From an uncultured Porphyromonadaceae bacterium (lineage in GTDB: Bacteria; Bacteroidota; Bacteroidia; Bacteroidales; Muribaculaceae): DNA of 64,000 bases. The stretch spans positions 1-64,000 of the forward strand of contig CABUVO010000007.1 of the NCBI GenBank assembly GCA_902495075.1, in the 5' to 3' direction. This document shows, in pieces, positions 16,788-25,144 of this stretch (the stretch's first letter is position 1; each line of letters opens with the position of its first letter). The notes beneath the pieces were generated by a model. The model was not told where the DNA came from. It ran no database searches and saw only the letters and a program-made list of their open reading frames with translations. A program made the position numbers and the translations under genes.

Positions 16788-18281
16788 ATGAGTATCCCAT
16801 TTATTACGGCAGAAGAGGCCGCAAGTTATATCAAGAACGGTGATAACGTAGCTTTCTCGGGCTTCACCGCTTCCGGTACTCCCAAGGTAGTGACAGTAGC
16901 ATTGGCTGAACGCGCCAAGAAACTTCATGAGGAGGGTAAGCCATTTAAAATCAATGTGTTCTCCGGTGCATCCACTAATGATCATGTTGATGGCGAGCTC
17001 GCACGTGCCAACGCAGTTGCAATCCGTACTCCCTATCAGAGTCATGGCGATATGCGTAAGTCACTCAACTCAGCGGAAACGAATTATTTCGATCTGCATC
17101 TGAGTCATCTGTCTCAGGATCTTCGTTATGGTTTTTACGGTGACATAGATGTAGCTATTATCGAGGCTACTGAGATGAGTCCTAACGGTGAGGTGATCCT
17201 CGGCGCAGGTCTTGGCATGAGCCCCACGATCGCACAGCTCGCCAAGAAGGTTATTATCGAGTATTCTTCATATTATCATAATTCTTTCCGTGGATTCCAC
17301 GACAATTATGTTCCATTGGATCCGCCTCATCGTCGCGAGATTCCTATCTACAAGCCCTCTGACCGTATCGGCAGCACAGTGCTCAAGATAGATCCGAAAA
17401 AGATCATCGGCGTAGTGCCCTCCAATGCTTCAGAGAGCATCAAGCCTTTCACGGCTCCTGACGAAGTCAGCCAGCGTATCAGTGAGAACATCTGTCACTT
17501 CCTTGCCTCGCAGCTGCGTGAGGGAAGAATACCGAAGGAATTCCTTCCGATTCAGAGCGGTGTGGGCAATGTGGCTAATGCCGTGCTTTATGGTCTTGGA
17601 GAGAATCCGGAGATTCCCCAGTTTGAGATGTATACCGAGGTTATCCAGGATGCGGTGATGCATCTGATGGAGGAGGGAAGATGTAAGTTCGCATCAACCT
17701 GCGCCCTGACATTCTCTGACGATGCGATGCTTCATTTCATGGAGAATATTGATTTCTTCCGTGACAAGGTGCTTATGCGTCCGGGTGAGATCTCGAACAG
17801 CCCCGAGATTGTGCGTCGACTTGGTCTCATCGCCATGAACACTGCGCTTGAGGCTGATATCTTCGGCAATGTAAACTCAACCCACGTGCTCGGCACCAAG
17901 ATGATGAACGGTATCGGCGGTTCTGCAGACTTCTGCCGCAACGCCTACCTCTCGATATTCTCTTGCCCGTCGATTCAGAAAGGCGGCAAGATCTCTACGA
18001 TTGTTCCAATGGTGTCACACCTCGACCACAGCGAGCACTCTGTTAAGATTCTTGCTACAGAGCAGGGTGTGGCTGATCTTCGCGGCAAGGATCCGCGTCA
18101 GCGTGCCGAGACTATTATCGAGAATTGCGTTCACCCTATGTATAAGGAGCTTATGTGGGATTATCTCAAGCTATCCAAGGGAGGTCACACTCCTCATACG
18201 CTTGGCGCTGCATTCGCGCTGCATCAGGCATTCAGCGAGAAGGGCGACATGCTTGAGGCGGATTTTTCTAAATTCGCATAA
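16788..18281 (+). CDS. Acetyl-CoA hydrolase/transferase, succinate CoA-transferase type
   Basis: A 497-residue class I CoA-transferase. The N-terminal half carries VAFSGFTASGTPK, and the catalytic glutamate is expected in MYTEVIQD (about residue 284). The C-terminal half has the glycine loop GIGGSADF, which shapes the CoA site. Closest known types are succinyl-CoA:acetate and propionyl-CoA:succinate CoA-transferases. In Bacteroidales these serve acetate or propionate formation at the end of the succinate pathway. It is transcribed divergently from miaB and has its own terminator, so it is a single-gene unit. The exact acyl pair cannot be fixed from sequence. Confidence 0.9.
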   Translation: MSIPFITAEEAASYIKNGDNVAFSGFTASGTPKVVTVALAERAKKLHEEGKPFKINVFSGASTNDHVDGELARANAVAIRTPYQSHGDMRKSLNSAETNYFDLHLSHLSQDLRYGFYGDIDVAIIEATEMSPNGEVILGAGLGMSPTIAQLAKKVIIEYSSYYHNSFRGFHDNYVPLDPPHRREIPIYKPSDRIGSTVLKIDPKKIIGVVPSNASESIKPFTAPDEVSQRISENICHFLASQLREGRIPKEFLPIQSGVGNVANAVLYGLGENPEIPQFEMYTEVIQDAVMHLMEEGRCKFASTCALTFSDDAMLHFMENIDFFRDKVLMRPGEISNSPEIVRRLGLIAMNTALEADIFGNVNSTHVLGTKMMNGIGGSADFCRNAYLSIFSCPSIQKGGKISTIVPMVSHLDHSEHSVKILATEQGVADLRGKDPRQRAETIIENCVHPMYKELMWDYLKLSKGGHTPHTLGAAFALHQAFSEKGDMLEADFSKFA

Positions 18282-18324
18282 TAGATTCAGGATTCTCAAT
18301 AAAACAATCGCTTATAAAACCTTT

Positions 18325-18359
18325 AAACGCCCGTCGGAGTATCCGTTGGGCGTTTTCTG
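18325..18359 (+). terminator. Rho-independent terminator of the CoA-transferase gene
   Basis: AAACGCCC (18325-18332) pairs with GGGCGTTT (18348-18355); an inner CGG/CCG pair shortens the loop. A short T-run is included in and follows the right arm. Confidence 0.75.
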
Positions 18360-18360
18360 T

Positions 18361-18397
18361 AAAAAAAGATCAGGAGATCTTCACAGACCTCCTGACC
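18361..18397 (-). terminator. Minus-strand terminator with GNRA loop
   Basis: A 13-bp stem (18385-18397 with 18368-18380, two G-U pairs on the minus strand) closes a GTGA tetraloop and is followed by seven T. It lies about 550 bp beyond tonB, so it ends either a long tonB transcript or a separate small unit. Confidence 0.75.
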
Positions 18398-18591
18398 TTC
18401 ACAATTTTCGATTTGTATTCATTTTTCAGAATCGGAGTGGGGGTTTTCGCAAATCCCCGCTTCGATTTCTTCGTTGTGCCCGCAAAACGGACACAACGAA
18501 GAGCATAGATCATTTTGCGAAATCTATGTTTATTTATCTTAGCTATTGCCTTGTTTGTTGGAGTTAAGTATGACAGGCGAGTCATACTCTA
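18361..18591 (-). ncRNA. Candidate structured RNA or small basic-protein gene
   Basis: On the minus strand this segment holds a chain of hairpins: an 8-bp stem at 18567-18588, a 7-bp stem at 18504-18528, and a 15-bp stem at 18468-18502 with a 5-nt loop. It ends in a strong terminator (18368-18397). Non-Watson-Crick positions in the 15-bp stem and in the terminator are A-C or C-A on the plus strand but G-U on the minus strand, so the minus strand is the folded one. The same strand also reads as a 71-residue very basic frame (18370-18585) whose stop codon lies inside the terminator stem. I cannot decide between RNA gene and small protein. It matches no RNA family I recognise. Confidence 0.4.
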
Positions 18592-18870
18592 AAATCTTCC
18601 TTATTTATAATCGGCAGGAAGAATGGAGATATAACATAGCTCTATCTGAAATGATAGATGCCTTAATTTATATGGTTGCAGTATGAGTAAAGGGAAAAAC
18701 ATCTATTCCTGCATAATGATATATCTTGCTATATATTATGCAGTTATGGAATATTTGCGATGAATTTGACGAATTTATGCACATTGTGTGCAATCAATCT
18801 TTTAGGCAAAATGCCTAATTTTTATGCAAAGATACGAAAATTTTTGAGAAAAAAGAATTTTTTGCGGAAA
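18592..18870. other. A/T-rich gap with further hairpins, no gene seen
   Basis: Stems include TCTATC/GATAGA (18641-18658) and a 14-bp stem with one bulge (18709-18743). I see no convincing reading frame and no TAnnTTTG promoter. Confidence 0.5.
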
Positions 18871-18951
18871 ATGGGGCGGAATGGGGCGAGATGAGGCTGG
18901 ATGGGGATGAATGGGGATGGGGAGAGGAAGATGGGGAGAGGTGGGGATGGG
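18871..18951. repeat. G-tract array, ATGGGG-type repeats
   Basis: ATGGGG with short spacers (CGGA, CGAG, ATGA, AGAGG) is repeated about eight times on the plus strand, directly downstream of the tonB stop. A similar array follows the beta-galactosidase gene at 31511-31581. The spacing of GGGG tracts could allow G-quadruplexes in the DNA plus strand. Confidence 0.7.
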
Positions 18952-18953
18952 TT

Positions 18954-19691
18954 TTAGCGGGGGGTGATGGTGAAGGTGATTGAGCCGCGGGTTTCGCCGG
19001 CGCCTTTCTTGGCGCTCCATTTCGCGCCGCGGGCAGCCTGCTCGCAGGCGCGGCGAATTGCGGCTGATGAGCCTCCGGATGCTTTGGCAGAGGTGACGTT
19101 GCCGTCGGCATCAATCACGACGGAGACGGTGACCGTGGTTTTGTTGCGGAGCGTTACATCCGGTTTCGGACAACCCTTGAAGGTGCGTCCCGATGCATTC
19201 CCGGTGATGCCCATGCCGGTGCCTCCGGCGCCGGCTGAGCCGCTTGTGCCTTCAGTGGAGCCGTTGCGCGAGGAGAAGCCCTTTGCCACTGACGAGGTTA
19301 CTTTCTGTTTCTCCTCTTTGCTGATTGTGGGTTCTGTGGATTTTACGGGGCTCTCTTTTTTTGTGCTTACAAGTTTCTCAACGGGGGGAGCGGGTTTTGG
19401 ATTCTCCCCTTTGACCACAAGTTTTGTGTTGTCTGTCTCGGCAGGTTCCGGTTCTCCCTTGAATGCTTCGGCGGGAGCGTCGTTATGGACAGCATCTTCC
19501 TCTCCGAGGTCTTTGAGGATCTCGGGTTCAAGGAATAGTTCTTCTTCATTCATTAGTTCCGGAGTGGACTGGACTGCGAGTTGCTCGCGGTCGAAAGTGA
19601 CACCTCCCAGAAATAGCGAGAGAAGAATGATCAGCATTGCCACAAAGGTGATGACTGCGGCTGTTGCCTGGTCTTTTTGCTGTCTGTTCAT
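18954..19691 (-). CDS. TonB-like energy transducer
   Basis: A 245-residue protein with one N-terminal transmembrane segment (AAVITFVAMLIILLSLFLGG, about 12-31) and a long linker with acidic stretches and Pro/Lys-rich stretches that can span the periplasm. The C-terminal TonB-type domain (VTVSVVIDADGNVTSAK, then a conserved AARGAKW block) is followed by SITFTITPR. It passes the proton-motive energy harvested by ExbB/ExbD to outer-membrane receptors. It is the last gene of exbB-exbD-tonB. The C-terminal domain is the TonB/TolA-like AgmX variety common in Bacteroidetes. Confidence 0.85.
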   Translation of the reverse strand: MNRQQKDQATAAVITFVAMLIILLSLFLGGVTFDREQLAVQSTPELMNEEELFLEPEILKDLGEEDAVHNDAPAEAFKGEPEPAETDNTKLVVKGENPKPAPPVEKLVSTKKESPVKSTEPTISKEEKQKVTSSVAKGFSSRNGSTEGTSGSAGAGGTGMGITGNASGRTFKGCPKPDVTLRNKTTVTVSVVIDADGNVTSAKASGGSSAAIRRACEQAARGAKWSAKKGAGETRGSITFTITPR

Positions 19692-19744
19692 GTTCCGTAT
19701 ATTGGTTTTGCAGCCGCTTGCGACTGCCTCTCTGGATTGATATC

Positions 19745-20191
19745 TTATTTTGCGGCAGCAGGAGCTTTAGCACGGGTGGCGAGCACCATTTTGAGGTTCT
19801 GACGTGCTGCCATGTCGAGAATGCCTACAACTTTGCCATAATCAACAAGACTGTCGGCATAAAGAGCGATAGAGCGCAGGGAATCTTTCTGCTGGATTGC
19901 GGTGAGTCTGCCTGCGAGTTCGTCGAGAGTGATGGCGACAGGAGATGAAAGGGTCTGGGTAGAATCGTTGCGGTCTTCGACAAGATATATCGTCTTGTCT
20001 GCGTCAATATAGACTTCTGTTACCGGTTTGAGAGATGTCTGTTCGCTGCTTTGCGGGAGATTGACATCGATGGCGGCAGGGAATATGATGGTGGAGGTGA
20101 CCATGAAGAATATGAGCAGAAGGAAGATCACGTCTGTCATAGACGACATGGAGAACGTCTCCAATGATTGAAAATTGCGTTTGAGTGCCAT
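19745..20191 (-). CDS. exbD: ExbD/TolR biopolymer transport protein
   Basis: A 148-residue protein with one transmembrane helix near residues 17-39 (MTDVIFLLLIFFMVTSTI). The conserved Asp of MTDVIF is the proton-carrying residue of the family. The remainder is a periplasmic domain. It partners ExbB and TonB in powering outer-membrane uptake. It follows exbB by 5 bp, so the genes share an operon. Confidence 0.9.
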   Translation of the reverse strand: MALKRNFQSLETFSMSSMTDVIFLLLIFFMVTSTIIFPAAIDVNLPQSSEQTSLKPVTEVYIDADKTIYLVEDRNDSTQTLSSPVAITLDELAGRLTAIQQKDSLRSIALYADSLVDYGKVVGILDMAARQNLKMVLATRAKAPAAAK

Positions 20192-20196
20192 ATCTG

Positions 20197-20829
20197 TTAT
20201 GCTACAGGCTCATTGAGGAGGTCCATAAATTCCATCGTTTTGGTCTCAAGAGAGTTCATGACCCGGTTGACTCGGGCTACGAGGTAGTTGTATGCGAAAA
20301 GGGCGATGATGCCGACCACGAGACCTGCGACAGTAGTGACCAACGCCTGGTAGATGCCGCTGGAAAGGACAGTGATGTTGGCGGAAGTGCCTGCGCTTGC
20401 GAGGGAGAAGAATGCCTGGATCATGCCGACCACAGTTCCGAGGAATCCGAGCATCGGGGCTCCTGCTGCGGTTGTGGAGAGCCAGGGGAAGCCTTTGCCG
20501 AGCTGGGCTACTTCGATATTGCCTGTATTTTCGATTGCTACGAGCACGTCGTTCATAGGACGCCCAATGCGTGTGAGTCCTTTCTGGATAAGTCTGGCAT
20601 ATGGAGTGTCGGTCTTCTTGCAAAGATTGAAAGCGGAATCAATGTCGCCTTCGTGAACATAGTCGCGGATACGGTTCATGAAGGTGCTGTCTTCTTTGGA
20701 AGCTCGGTTTATAGCAATGCAACGCTCTGTGAAGACGTAGATTGTGACGATGAGTAGGATAGCGAGCGGAATCATGATGTAACCGCCATCCATTACAAGC
20801 GACCAGAATGAAAGTGTTGACTGGGTCAT
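20197..20829 (-). CDS. exbB: MotA/TolQ/ExbB proton channel protein
   Basis: A 210-residue inner-membrane protein with three hydrophobic helices: near 12-32, around 112-140 in the conserved GFLGTVVGMIQAF segment, and around 150-180. It forms the proton channel with ExbD. First gene of the exbB-exbD-tonB operon; pdxJ lies just upstream on the same strand, an order seen across Bacteroidales. Confidence 0.92.
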   Translation of the reverse strand: MTQSTLSFWSLVMDGGYIMIPLAILLIVTIYVFTERCIAINRASKEDSTFMNRIRDYVHEGDIDSAFNLCKKTDTPYARLIQKGLTRIGRPMNDVLVAIENTGNIEVAQLGKGFPWLSTTAAGAPMLGFLGTVVGMIQAFFSLASAGTSANITVLSSGIYQALVTTVAGLVVGIIALFAYNYLVARVNRVMNSLETKTMEFMDLLNEPVA

Positions 20830-20885
20830 AGCTTATTCTTTATTTTTAATTAATTTTTTATTCAATTCGCGCTTGCTTGCGATCT

Positions 20886-21599
20886 TTAGCGCAGGCAGGA
20901 GAGATATTCGCGGATGGTGCGTTCAATGCCGAGATAAAGGGCATCGGAGATGATCGCATGACCGATGCTTACTTCATCGAGCAGAGGAAGGTGCTTCTGG
21001 AAGAATGAGAGGTTCTGGAGGTTGAGGTCGTGACCTGCGTTGAGACCGATGCCGCGTTTGAGGGCTTCGGATGAAGCCTCAGCGAATGCCGCAACGGCTT
21101 CTTCCGGATTTTCAGGATATAAGTCGGCGTAGGGCTTTGTGTAAAGTTCCACTCTGTCTGCACCTATGCGGGCGGCTTCTTTAACTTGAATAGGATCGGC
21201 ATCAACAAAGATCGAACTGCGGATTCCGGCTTGGCGCAAGCGGGTTACGATACCGGTGAGAAATTCTGAGTTGGCAAGAACATCCCATCCTGCGTTTGAA
21301 GTCAGCACGCCGGGAGCGTCGGGAACAAGCGTGACTTGTTCCGGAGCCACTTCGATGACCATACGCATGAAGTCGTCGGAGGGGTAGCCTTCGATATTGA
21401 ATTCAGTTGTGACAACTTTGCGGAGGTCATACACATCCTTATGCGTTATATGACGTTCATCCGGGCGCGGATGGACGGTTATGCCCTGCGCTCCGAAGCG
21501 TTCGCAGTCAATGGCGAATTTTACAACATCAGGTATGTTCTCGCCTCTGGCATTGCGCAGTGTCGCAACTTTATTTATATTTACACTAAGACGCGTCAT
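20886..21599 (-). CDS. pdxJ: Pyridoxine 5'-phosphate synthase
   Basis: A 237-residue TIM-barrel enzyme that condenses 1-deoxyxylulose 5-phosphate and 3-amino-2-oxopropyl phosphate to pyridoxine 5'-phosphate, the last ring-forming step of the DXP-dependent vitamin B6 route. Diagnostic blocks are RLSVNINKVATLRN at the start, GITVHPRPDERHI near 36, VTLVPD near 89 and RGIGLNAGHDLN near 185. It starts the leftward cluster continuing into exbB; the gap of 56 bp is A/T-rich and may hold a promoter for exbB. Confidence 0.96.
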   Translation of the reverse strand: MTRLSVNINKVATLRNARGENIPDVVKFAIDCERFGAQGITVHPRPDERHITHKDVYDLRKVVTTEFNIEGYPSDDFMRMVIEVAPEQVTLVPDAPGVLTSNAGWDVLANSEFLTGIVTRLRQAGIRSSIFVDADPIQVKEAARIGADRVELYTKPYADLYPENPEEAVAAFAEASSEALKRGIGLNAGHDLNLQNLSFFQKHLPLLDEVSIGHAIISDALYLGIERTIREYLSCLR

Positions 21600-21794
21600 T
21601 ATTTAAGAAGCTTCTAAAATCATTTTATGAAATTGGCATATTATTTGTAACTTTGCATCATGAAGAGGAATAATGTTTCTTCTTTCGTTAAAATAATATA
21701 AAGGAGACCTTAAACCGGAATGGTTTATGCTTCTCTGCAATTCCGAATGCAAATTTAGGAAATTTTTTCGGAATAATTAAATAAAACAAGGGAT

Positions 21795-22301
21795 ATGATG
21801 AGAGCAAAAGATATAATGACAACGGGGTATGGAGCCCAACATATCAAGCCTTACAGGAATGTGAGCGAGGATATGCCGGTGGTGAATGTGTTGCCCCGTC
21901 TTCTTGATAGTCCTGACGGAAAGTTGGGAGTCAAGGCGGAGGACGATGTTGTTGGGGTCATTGATCGGAATTCTCTTCTTGAGGGAATAGGAAGGATGAT
22001 TGCGGCGCGTGATGATTGCAGTGTGATCACGCTGGAATGCTCTCCGGCAGATTACAGTGCGTCGCGTATTGCTCATGCCGTAGAAGACACGGATGCCCAT
22101 CTTGTGGATCTGTGGAGCGTTCCGGCGGATGGCGGACGTATGCGTGTCACGCTTCGTGTAAGACGCAATGACCCGTCGGCGACTGTGCATAGCCTTGAAC
22201 GCTACGGATATGAAGTGGTGTCGGTTTATGGGAATGATTACGGGGATTCTGAGATGGCAGCGTTGCGGCTTCTTGAATTGAAGACATTAATGAATGTATG
22301 A
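21795..22301 (+). CDS. CBS-domain-like / ACT-like regulatory protein
   Basis: A 168-residue protein. It opens with MRAKDIMTTGYGAQHIKPYRNV, a typical first half of a CBS pair, followed by DVVGVIDRNSLLEGI. The second half (about 75-150) resembles an ACT-like fold (VDLWSVPADGGRMRVTLRV, then HSLERYGYEVVSVYG). Such proteins often sense nucleotides or amino acids. It overlaps nadK by ATGA, so it is coupled to NAD kinase and may tune it, which is inference. The 195-bp upstream gap has a -7 box TAACTTTG (21648-21655) without a good -33 element, and a small hairpin near 21710-21726. Confidence 0.7.
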   Translation: MMRAKDIMTTGYGAQHIKPYRNVSEDMPVVNVLPRLLDSPDGKLGVKAEDDVVGVIDRNSLLEGIGRMIAARDDCSVITLECSPADYSASRIAHAVEDTDAHLVDLWSVPADGGRMRVTLRVRRNDPSATVHSLERYGYEVVSVYGNDYGDSEMAALRLLELKTLMNV

Positions 22302-23167
22302 AAAAGATAGCGATCTTCGGCAACCGTCACCAGGAAGGTTATTTCCCGTTGCTACAGCGTTTCTTCAAGTCTCTTTCAGAGAGAGACTTTGAAGTTTCTG
22401 TATGTGCCCGTTTTTATGAATATCTTTTAAAAAACGGGGTTGATGTGCCAGATGGAATGCCTCCCGAAGAGAATCTTCCTGCGAGTGTGGAGTGTGTGAT
22501 AAGTATTGGAGGCGACGGGACGTTTCTGAAAGCAGCCCAATGGGTTAGCGACAGGGAGATCCCTATCTTGGGTATAAATACCGGTCATCTCGGTTTCCTT
22601 GCGAGCTATTCTCTGGAAGAGATGGATGAACTGATGGATGTGGTGGCTTATGACAAGGGGAAGATAGAGCGACGGTCGGTGCTTGAGGTTGAATGCTCTG
22701 CATTGCCGGAAAAATTCTGGCCGTATGCCCTCAATGAGGTGGCGGTGTTGAGAGGAGAGACGGCATCGATGGTTACAGTGCATGCCGAGGTTGATGGATA
22801 TTTCCTTGCAGACTATATGGCGGATGGGCTTGTGGTGGCAACGCCGACAGGTTCTACGGCATATAACCTTTCAGCAGGCGGTCCGATATTGATGCCGACC
22901 CTTGAGTGTGCTGTGTTGTCGCCGATTGCTCCCCATTCGCTGACTATGCGTCCGTTGGTGGTAGATCGGGATTCTGAAATCAGATTGACCACAAGTTCGC
23001 GGGTCGAGTATTCGCGTGTGAGCCTTGACGGGCGGTATTTTATGATGGCATGTGATAAGGATGAGTTGCGTATTCGCAGGGCGAAGTTTTCAGTGATGGC
23101 GCTCAGGCGTCCGGATGCGAGCTTTGCGAGGTTGCTGCGCAATAAATTGCTATGGGGAAAGAGATAA
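22298..23167 (+). CDS. nadK: NAD kinase
   Basis: A 289-residue enzyme phosphorylating NAD to NADP. Signature blocks are SIGGDGTFLKAA (GGDG at about 71-74, catalytic Asp), GINTGHLGFLA near 90, and DGLVVATPTGSTAYNLSAGGPI near 177-198, the nucleotide-binding core. Translationally coupled to the upstream CBS-like gene and followed by a strong terminator. Divergent from pdxJ, a conserved neighbourhood in this order. Confidence 0.96.
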   Translation: MKKIAIFGNRHQEGYFPLLQRFFKSLSERDFEVSVCARFYEYLLKNGVDVPDGMPPEENLPASVECVISIGGDGTFLKAAQWVSDREIPILGINTGHLGFLASYSLEEMDELMDVVAYDKGKIERRSVLEVECSALPEKFWPYALNEVAVLRGETASMVTVHAEVDGYFLADYMADGLVVATPTGSTAYNLSAGGPILMPTLECAVLSPIAPHSLTMRPLVVDRDSEIRLTTSSRVEYSRVSLDGRYFMMACDKDELRIRRAKFSVMALRRPDASFARLLRNKLLWGKR

Positions 23168-23222
23168 ATTGAGAATCGAGTTTCGGATACAAGATCAATT
23201 TTCGAAAATTAGATAAATGAGG

Positions 23223-23266
23223 ATAAAAATAAAGGATTGCAGTTAACTGCAATCCTTTATTTTTAT
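23223..23266. terminator. Bidirectional terminator, 44-bp perfect palindrome
   Basis: The whole 44 bp is self-complementary, with a G/C core and A/T flanks ending in ATTTTTAT. It separates convergent nadK and secG. Confidence 0.85.
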
Positions 23267-23299
23267 GGAATCCGACTTTTGTCGGCGCGAATCCGAATC

Positions 23300-23623
23300 T
23301 TATTTTACCGGAGCGGCGGGAGCTGCGGGAACATTCACTGGGGCGGGAGCGGCAGAATTTGGAGCCGGGGCTGCGTTCTGAATGTTTGACACGTTAACGG
23401 GAGTCTTCACTGCGAAAGAAGCGCAGATGCTGATAACGCAGATGAATATGGCAAGACCCCAGGTTGCTTTTTCGATAAAGTCTGTGGTTTTGCGATATCC
23501 GAGATATTGGTTACCGCTTGAATAGTCGGAGGCGAGACCGCCGCCTTTCGATTTCTGGATAAGCACTGCTCCGATGAGGAGAAGAGATGCGATTACGATA
23601 AGAATGCTAAGAAAGATATACAT
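23300..23623 (-). CDS. secG: Preprotein translocase subunit SecG
   Basis: A 107-residue protein with two transmembrane helices (about 2-20 and 54-73) around the conserved loop LIQKSKGGGLASDY. It helps SecYE move proteins across the inner membrane. The C-terminal tail is Ala/Pro-rich, as often in Bacteroidetes SecG. Last gene of the group sigma-54 regulator, lptE, unknown, secG. Confidence 0.92.
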   Translation of the reverse strand: MYIFLSILIVIASLLLIGAVLIQKSKGGGLASDYSSGNQYLGYRKTTDFIEKATWGLAIFICVISICASFAVKTPVNVSNIQNAAPAPNSAAPAPVNVPAAPAAPVK

Positions 23624-23701
23624 ATCTTTAATGTTAAATGTTTAATTTTTAATGTTTAATGGGGGTGGATTCCCGAGGAATCCGTAAACAACACAAATAC
23701 C

Positions 23702-24361
23702 TCAAGAATTTGATGTATATGATATCAATTTCTTGAGAAATCGTATTTGGTCTGCAAAGTAAATACTTTTTTTCGGATTATTCAAACTTATTTCAGTAAT
23801 TATTTCCAATGCTTTCTGATAGTTGCCGTTTTTTATCATTATTTTGGCTAAAGATTCTGAAAGATTGGAATCTCGTTTTTCAATATTCGATTGTTCGGAT
23901 GTCGGGATTTTATTGGATTCGACAAGGACTGTATCTTGTTTTACCCCTGCCGCGGGTTTTATTGTCTCATTGGTAACTGATGCTGCCGCCATCGAAGGCA
24001 TTGAAGGAATATTGAGATCCGCACCTTCGATTTCGGGAAGGGCTTCGAGAGAAGATAGGTCGTAAGGGACAGCGACAGGAGTGATGATATCCTCTATCTC
24101 TGTGGCTTGAGGTCGGTTCGTGCCACCGAATCTGTCAAGAAACGAGTCGATTGTGTCTTCAGTGGAAAGCTCGGGAGAGTGGAGGTCCGGATAAAATTCA
24201 ATGAATTCTTCCGGATCTATACCGATGATGGCGCGTAATGCAACCGGATCGCCGACGGCTGCGGCAATGCGGCGCACAAGTTGTAGGCGCTCCTCACCGG
24301 AAGCTGATGGCAATTCTTCAATTGCGGGCACTATGAAATAGGGATATTTATTCATTGTCAA
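23702..24361 (-). CDS. Uncharacterised protein between lptE and secG
   Basis: A 219-residue protein whose C-terminal part (SLAKIMIKNGNYQKALEIITEI) looks like a single TPR unit. The N-terminal 100 residues are acidic and carry VRRIAAAVGDPVALRAI. No signal peptide or membrane segment. Bacteroidales usually keep such a gene between lptE and secG, which suggests a role in envelope biogenesis, but its function is unknown. The second Met is an equally possible start. Confidence 0.65.
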   Translation of the reverse strand: MTMNKYPYFIVPAIEELPSASGEERLQLVRRIAAAVGDPVALRAIIGIDPEEFIEFYPDLHSPELSTEDTIDSFLDRFGGTNRPQATEIEDIITPVAVPYDLSSLEALPEIEGADLNIPSMPSMAAASVTNETIKPAAGVKQDTVLVESNKIPTSEQSNIEKRDSNLSESLAKIMIKNGNYQKALEIITEISLNNPKKSIYFADQIRFLKKLISYTSNS

Positions 24362-24410
24362 TGCTTATTTCGGATTAAAAAACTTTTGCGTTGCAAATGT
24401 TCGAATTCAC

Positions 24411-24920
24411 CTACCAGTTTCCGAGGGTGGCGTTGAATATCAGATTTACAAGTTCTTCGCTGATCTGCATGCAGAGGTCATCCTGCACGTCGGTGAGCAT
24501 AAGTGAGGAGGAGAACTGTCTGTAAGCGGAGAACGTCTGATCAACATTGTTTGCGGGATTCTTGTTGTCAACGTATTTTACCCGGACTGTGATGGTGAGG
24601 CGCGTTTCGGTTGCATAGGCATCTGTGCCGACAGCTTGTGGAGAGAGTGAATAACCGGTGATTTCGCCGCTCAGTTCGATATCTGCTGGTCCGTCGATCT
24701 CCTGAAGGCGCGTCTGGCGCGTGACGTAGTCGAGGAGCTTGTTTTCGAATGTTTGCTGGAGAGGGGGATAGACAAGGGCTGCCCGAATTGGGAATTCGGA
24801 AACATCGATTGTCTTGTATACATCATAATTGATGGCAGTGCCTTTGAGGCTGAAACTGGGGATGCAGCCGGAGAGCATGAAGGCTAAGGCTGTCATTATG
24901 ATGGGAATAAATTTTTTCAT
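24411..24920 (-). CDS. lptE: LptE-like LPS assembly lipoprotein
   Basis: A 169-residue lipoprotein with signal peptide and lipobox LSGC (about 17-20). The mature part starts PSFSLKGTAINYDVYKTIDVSEF and continues with PLQQTFENKLLDYVTRQTRLQEI, the pattern of Bacteroidetes LptE homologues. LptE plugs LptD in the outer membrane to insert lipopolysaccharide. The position between a sigma-54 regulator gene and secG agrees with the conserved gene order. Confidence 0.85.
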   Translation of the reverse strand: MKKFIPIIMTALAFMLSGCIPSFSLKGTAINYDVYKTIDVSEFPIRAALVYPPLQQTFENKLLDYVTRQTRLQEIDGPADIELSGEITGYSLSPQAVGTDAYATETRLTITVRVKYVDNKNPANNVDQTFSAYRQFSSSLMLTDVQDDLCMQISEELVNLIFNATLGNW

Positions 24921-25000
24921 TTATATTCGATTTGCTTGATTCAAAATGGGGCTCGAAAAGGATTTCGGGCTTGCGGAGGAGATGCTTTGGATTCGAAGGG

Positions 25001-25030
25001 ACTTCGGGCTTGCGCCCTCAGCACGGTGGA
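25001..25030. repeat. Dispersed repeat, GGGCTTGCGCCCTCAGCAC type
   Basis: This unit recurs with small changes at 31474-31506 and 42052-42081, each time between genes. It includes a GGGC/GCCC hairpin. A shorter copy of its front part is at 24961-24976. Confidence 0.7.
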
Positions 25031-25144
25031 GATTCAAAGATCGATGCCGGATTCCTTGATTCAAAAGATTGATGCCGAATTCCTTGATTCAAAAGATTGA
25101 TGCCGGATTCCTTCCTTGATTCAAAAGTCGATGCCCAATTCCTT
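25031..25144. repeat. Tandem repeats derived from the 3' end of the sigma-54 regulator gene
   Basis: Four units of 27-32 bp, each starting GATTCAAA, run head to tail. The last unit (25118-25144) covers the final codons KELGIDF and stop of the regulator gene. The others lie downstream of its stop codon and each repeats that codon segment, TGA included. One unit has an extra CCTT. Confidence 0.85.

Noticed and set aside
25031..25144. CRISPR-like repeats
   Set aside because: Units are contiguous and derive from a gene end; there are no unique spacers.
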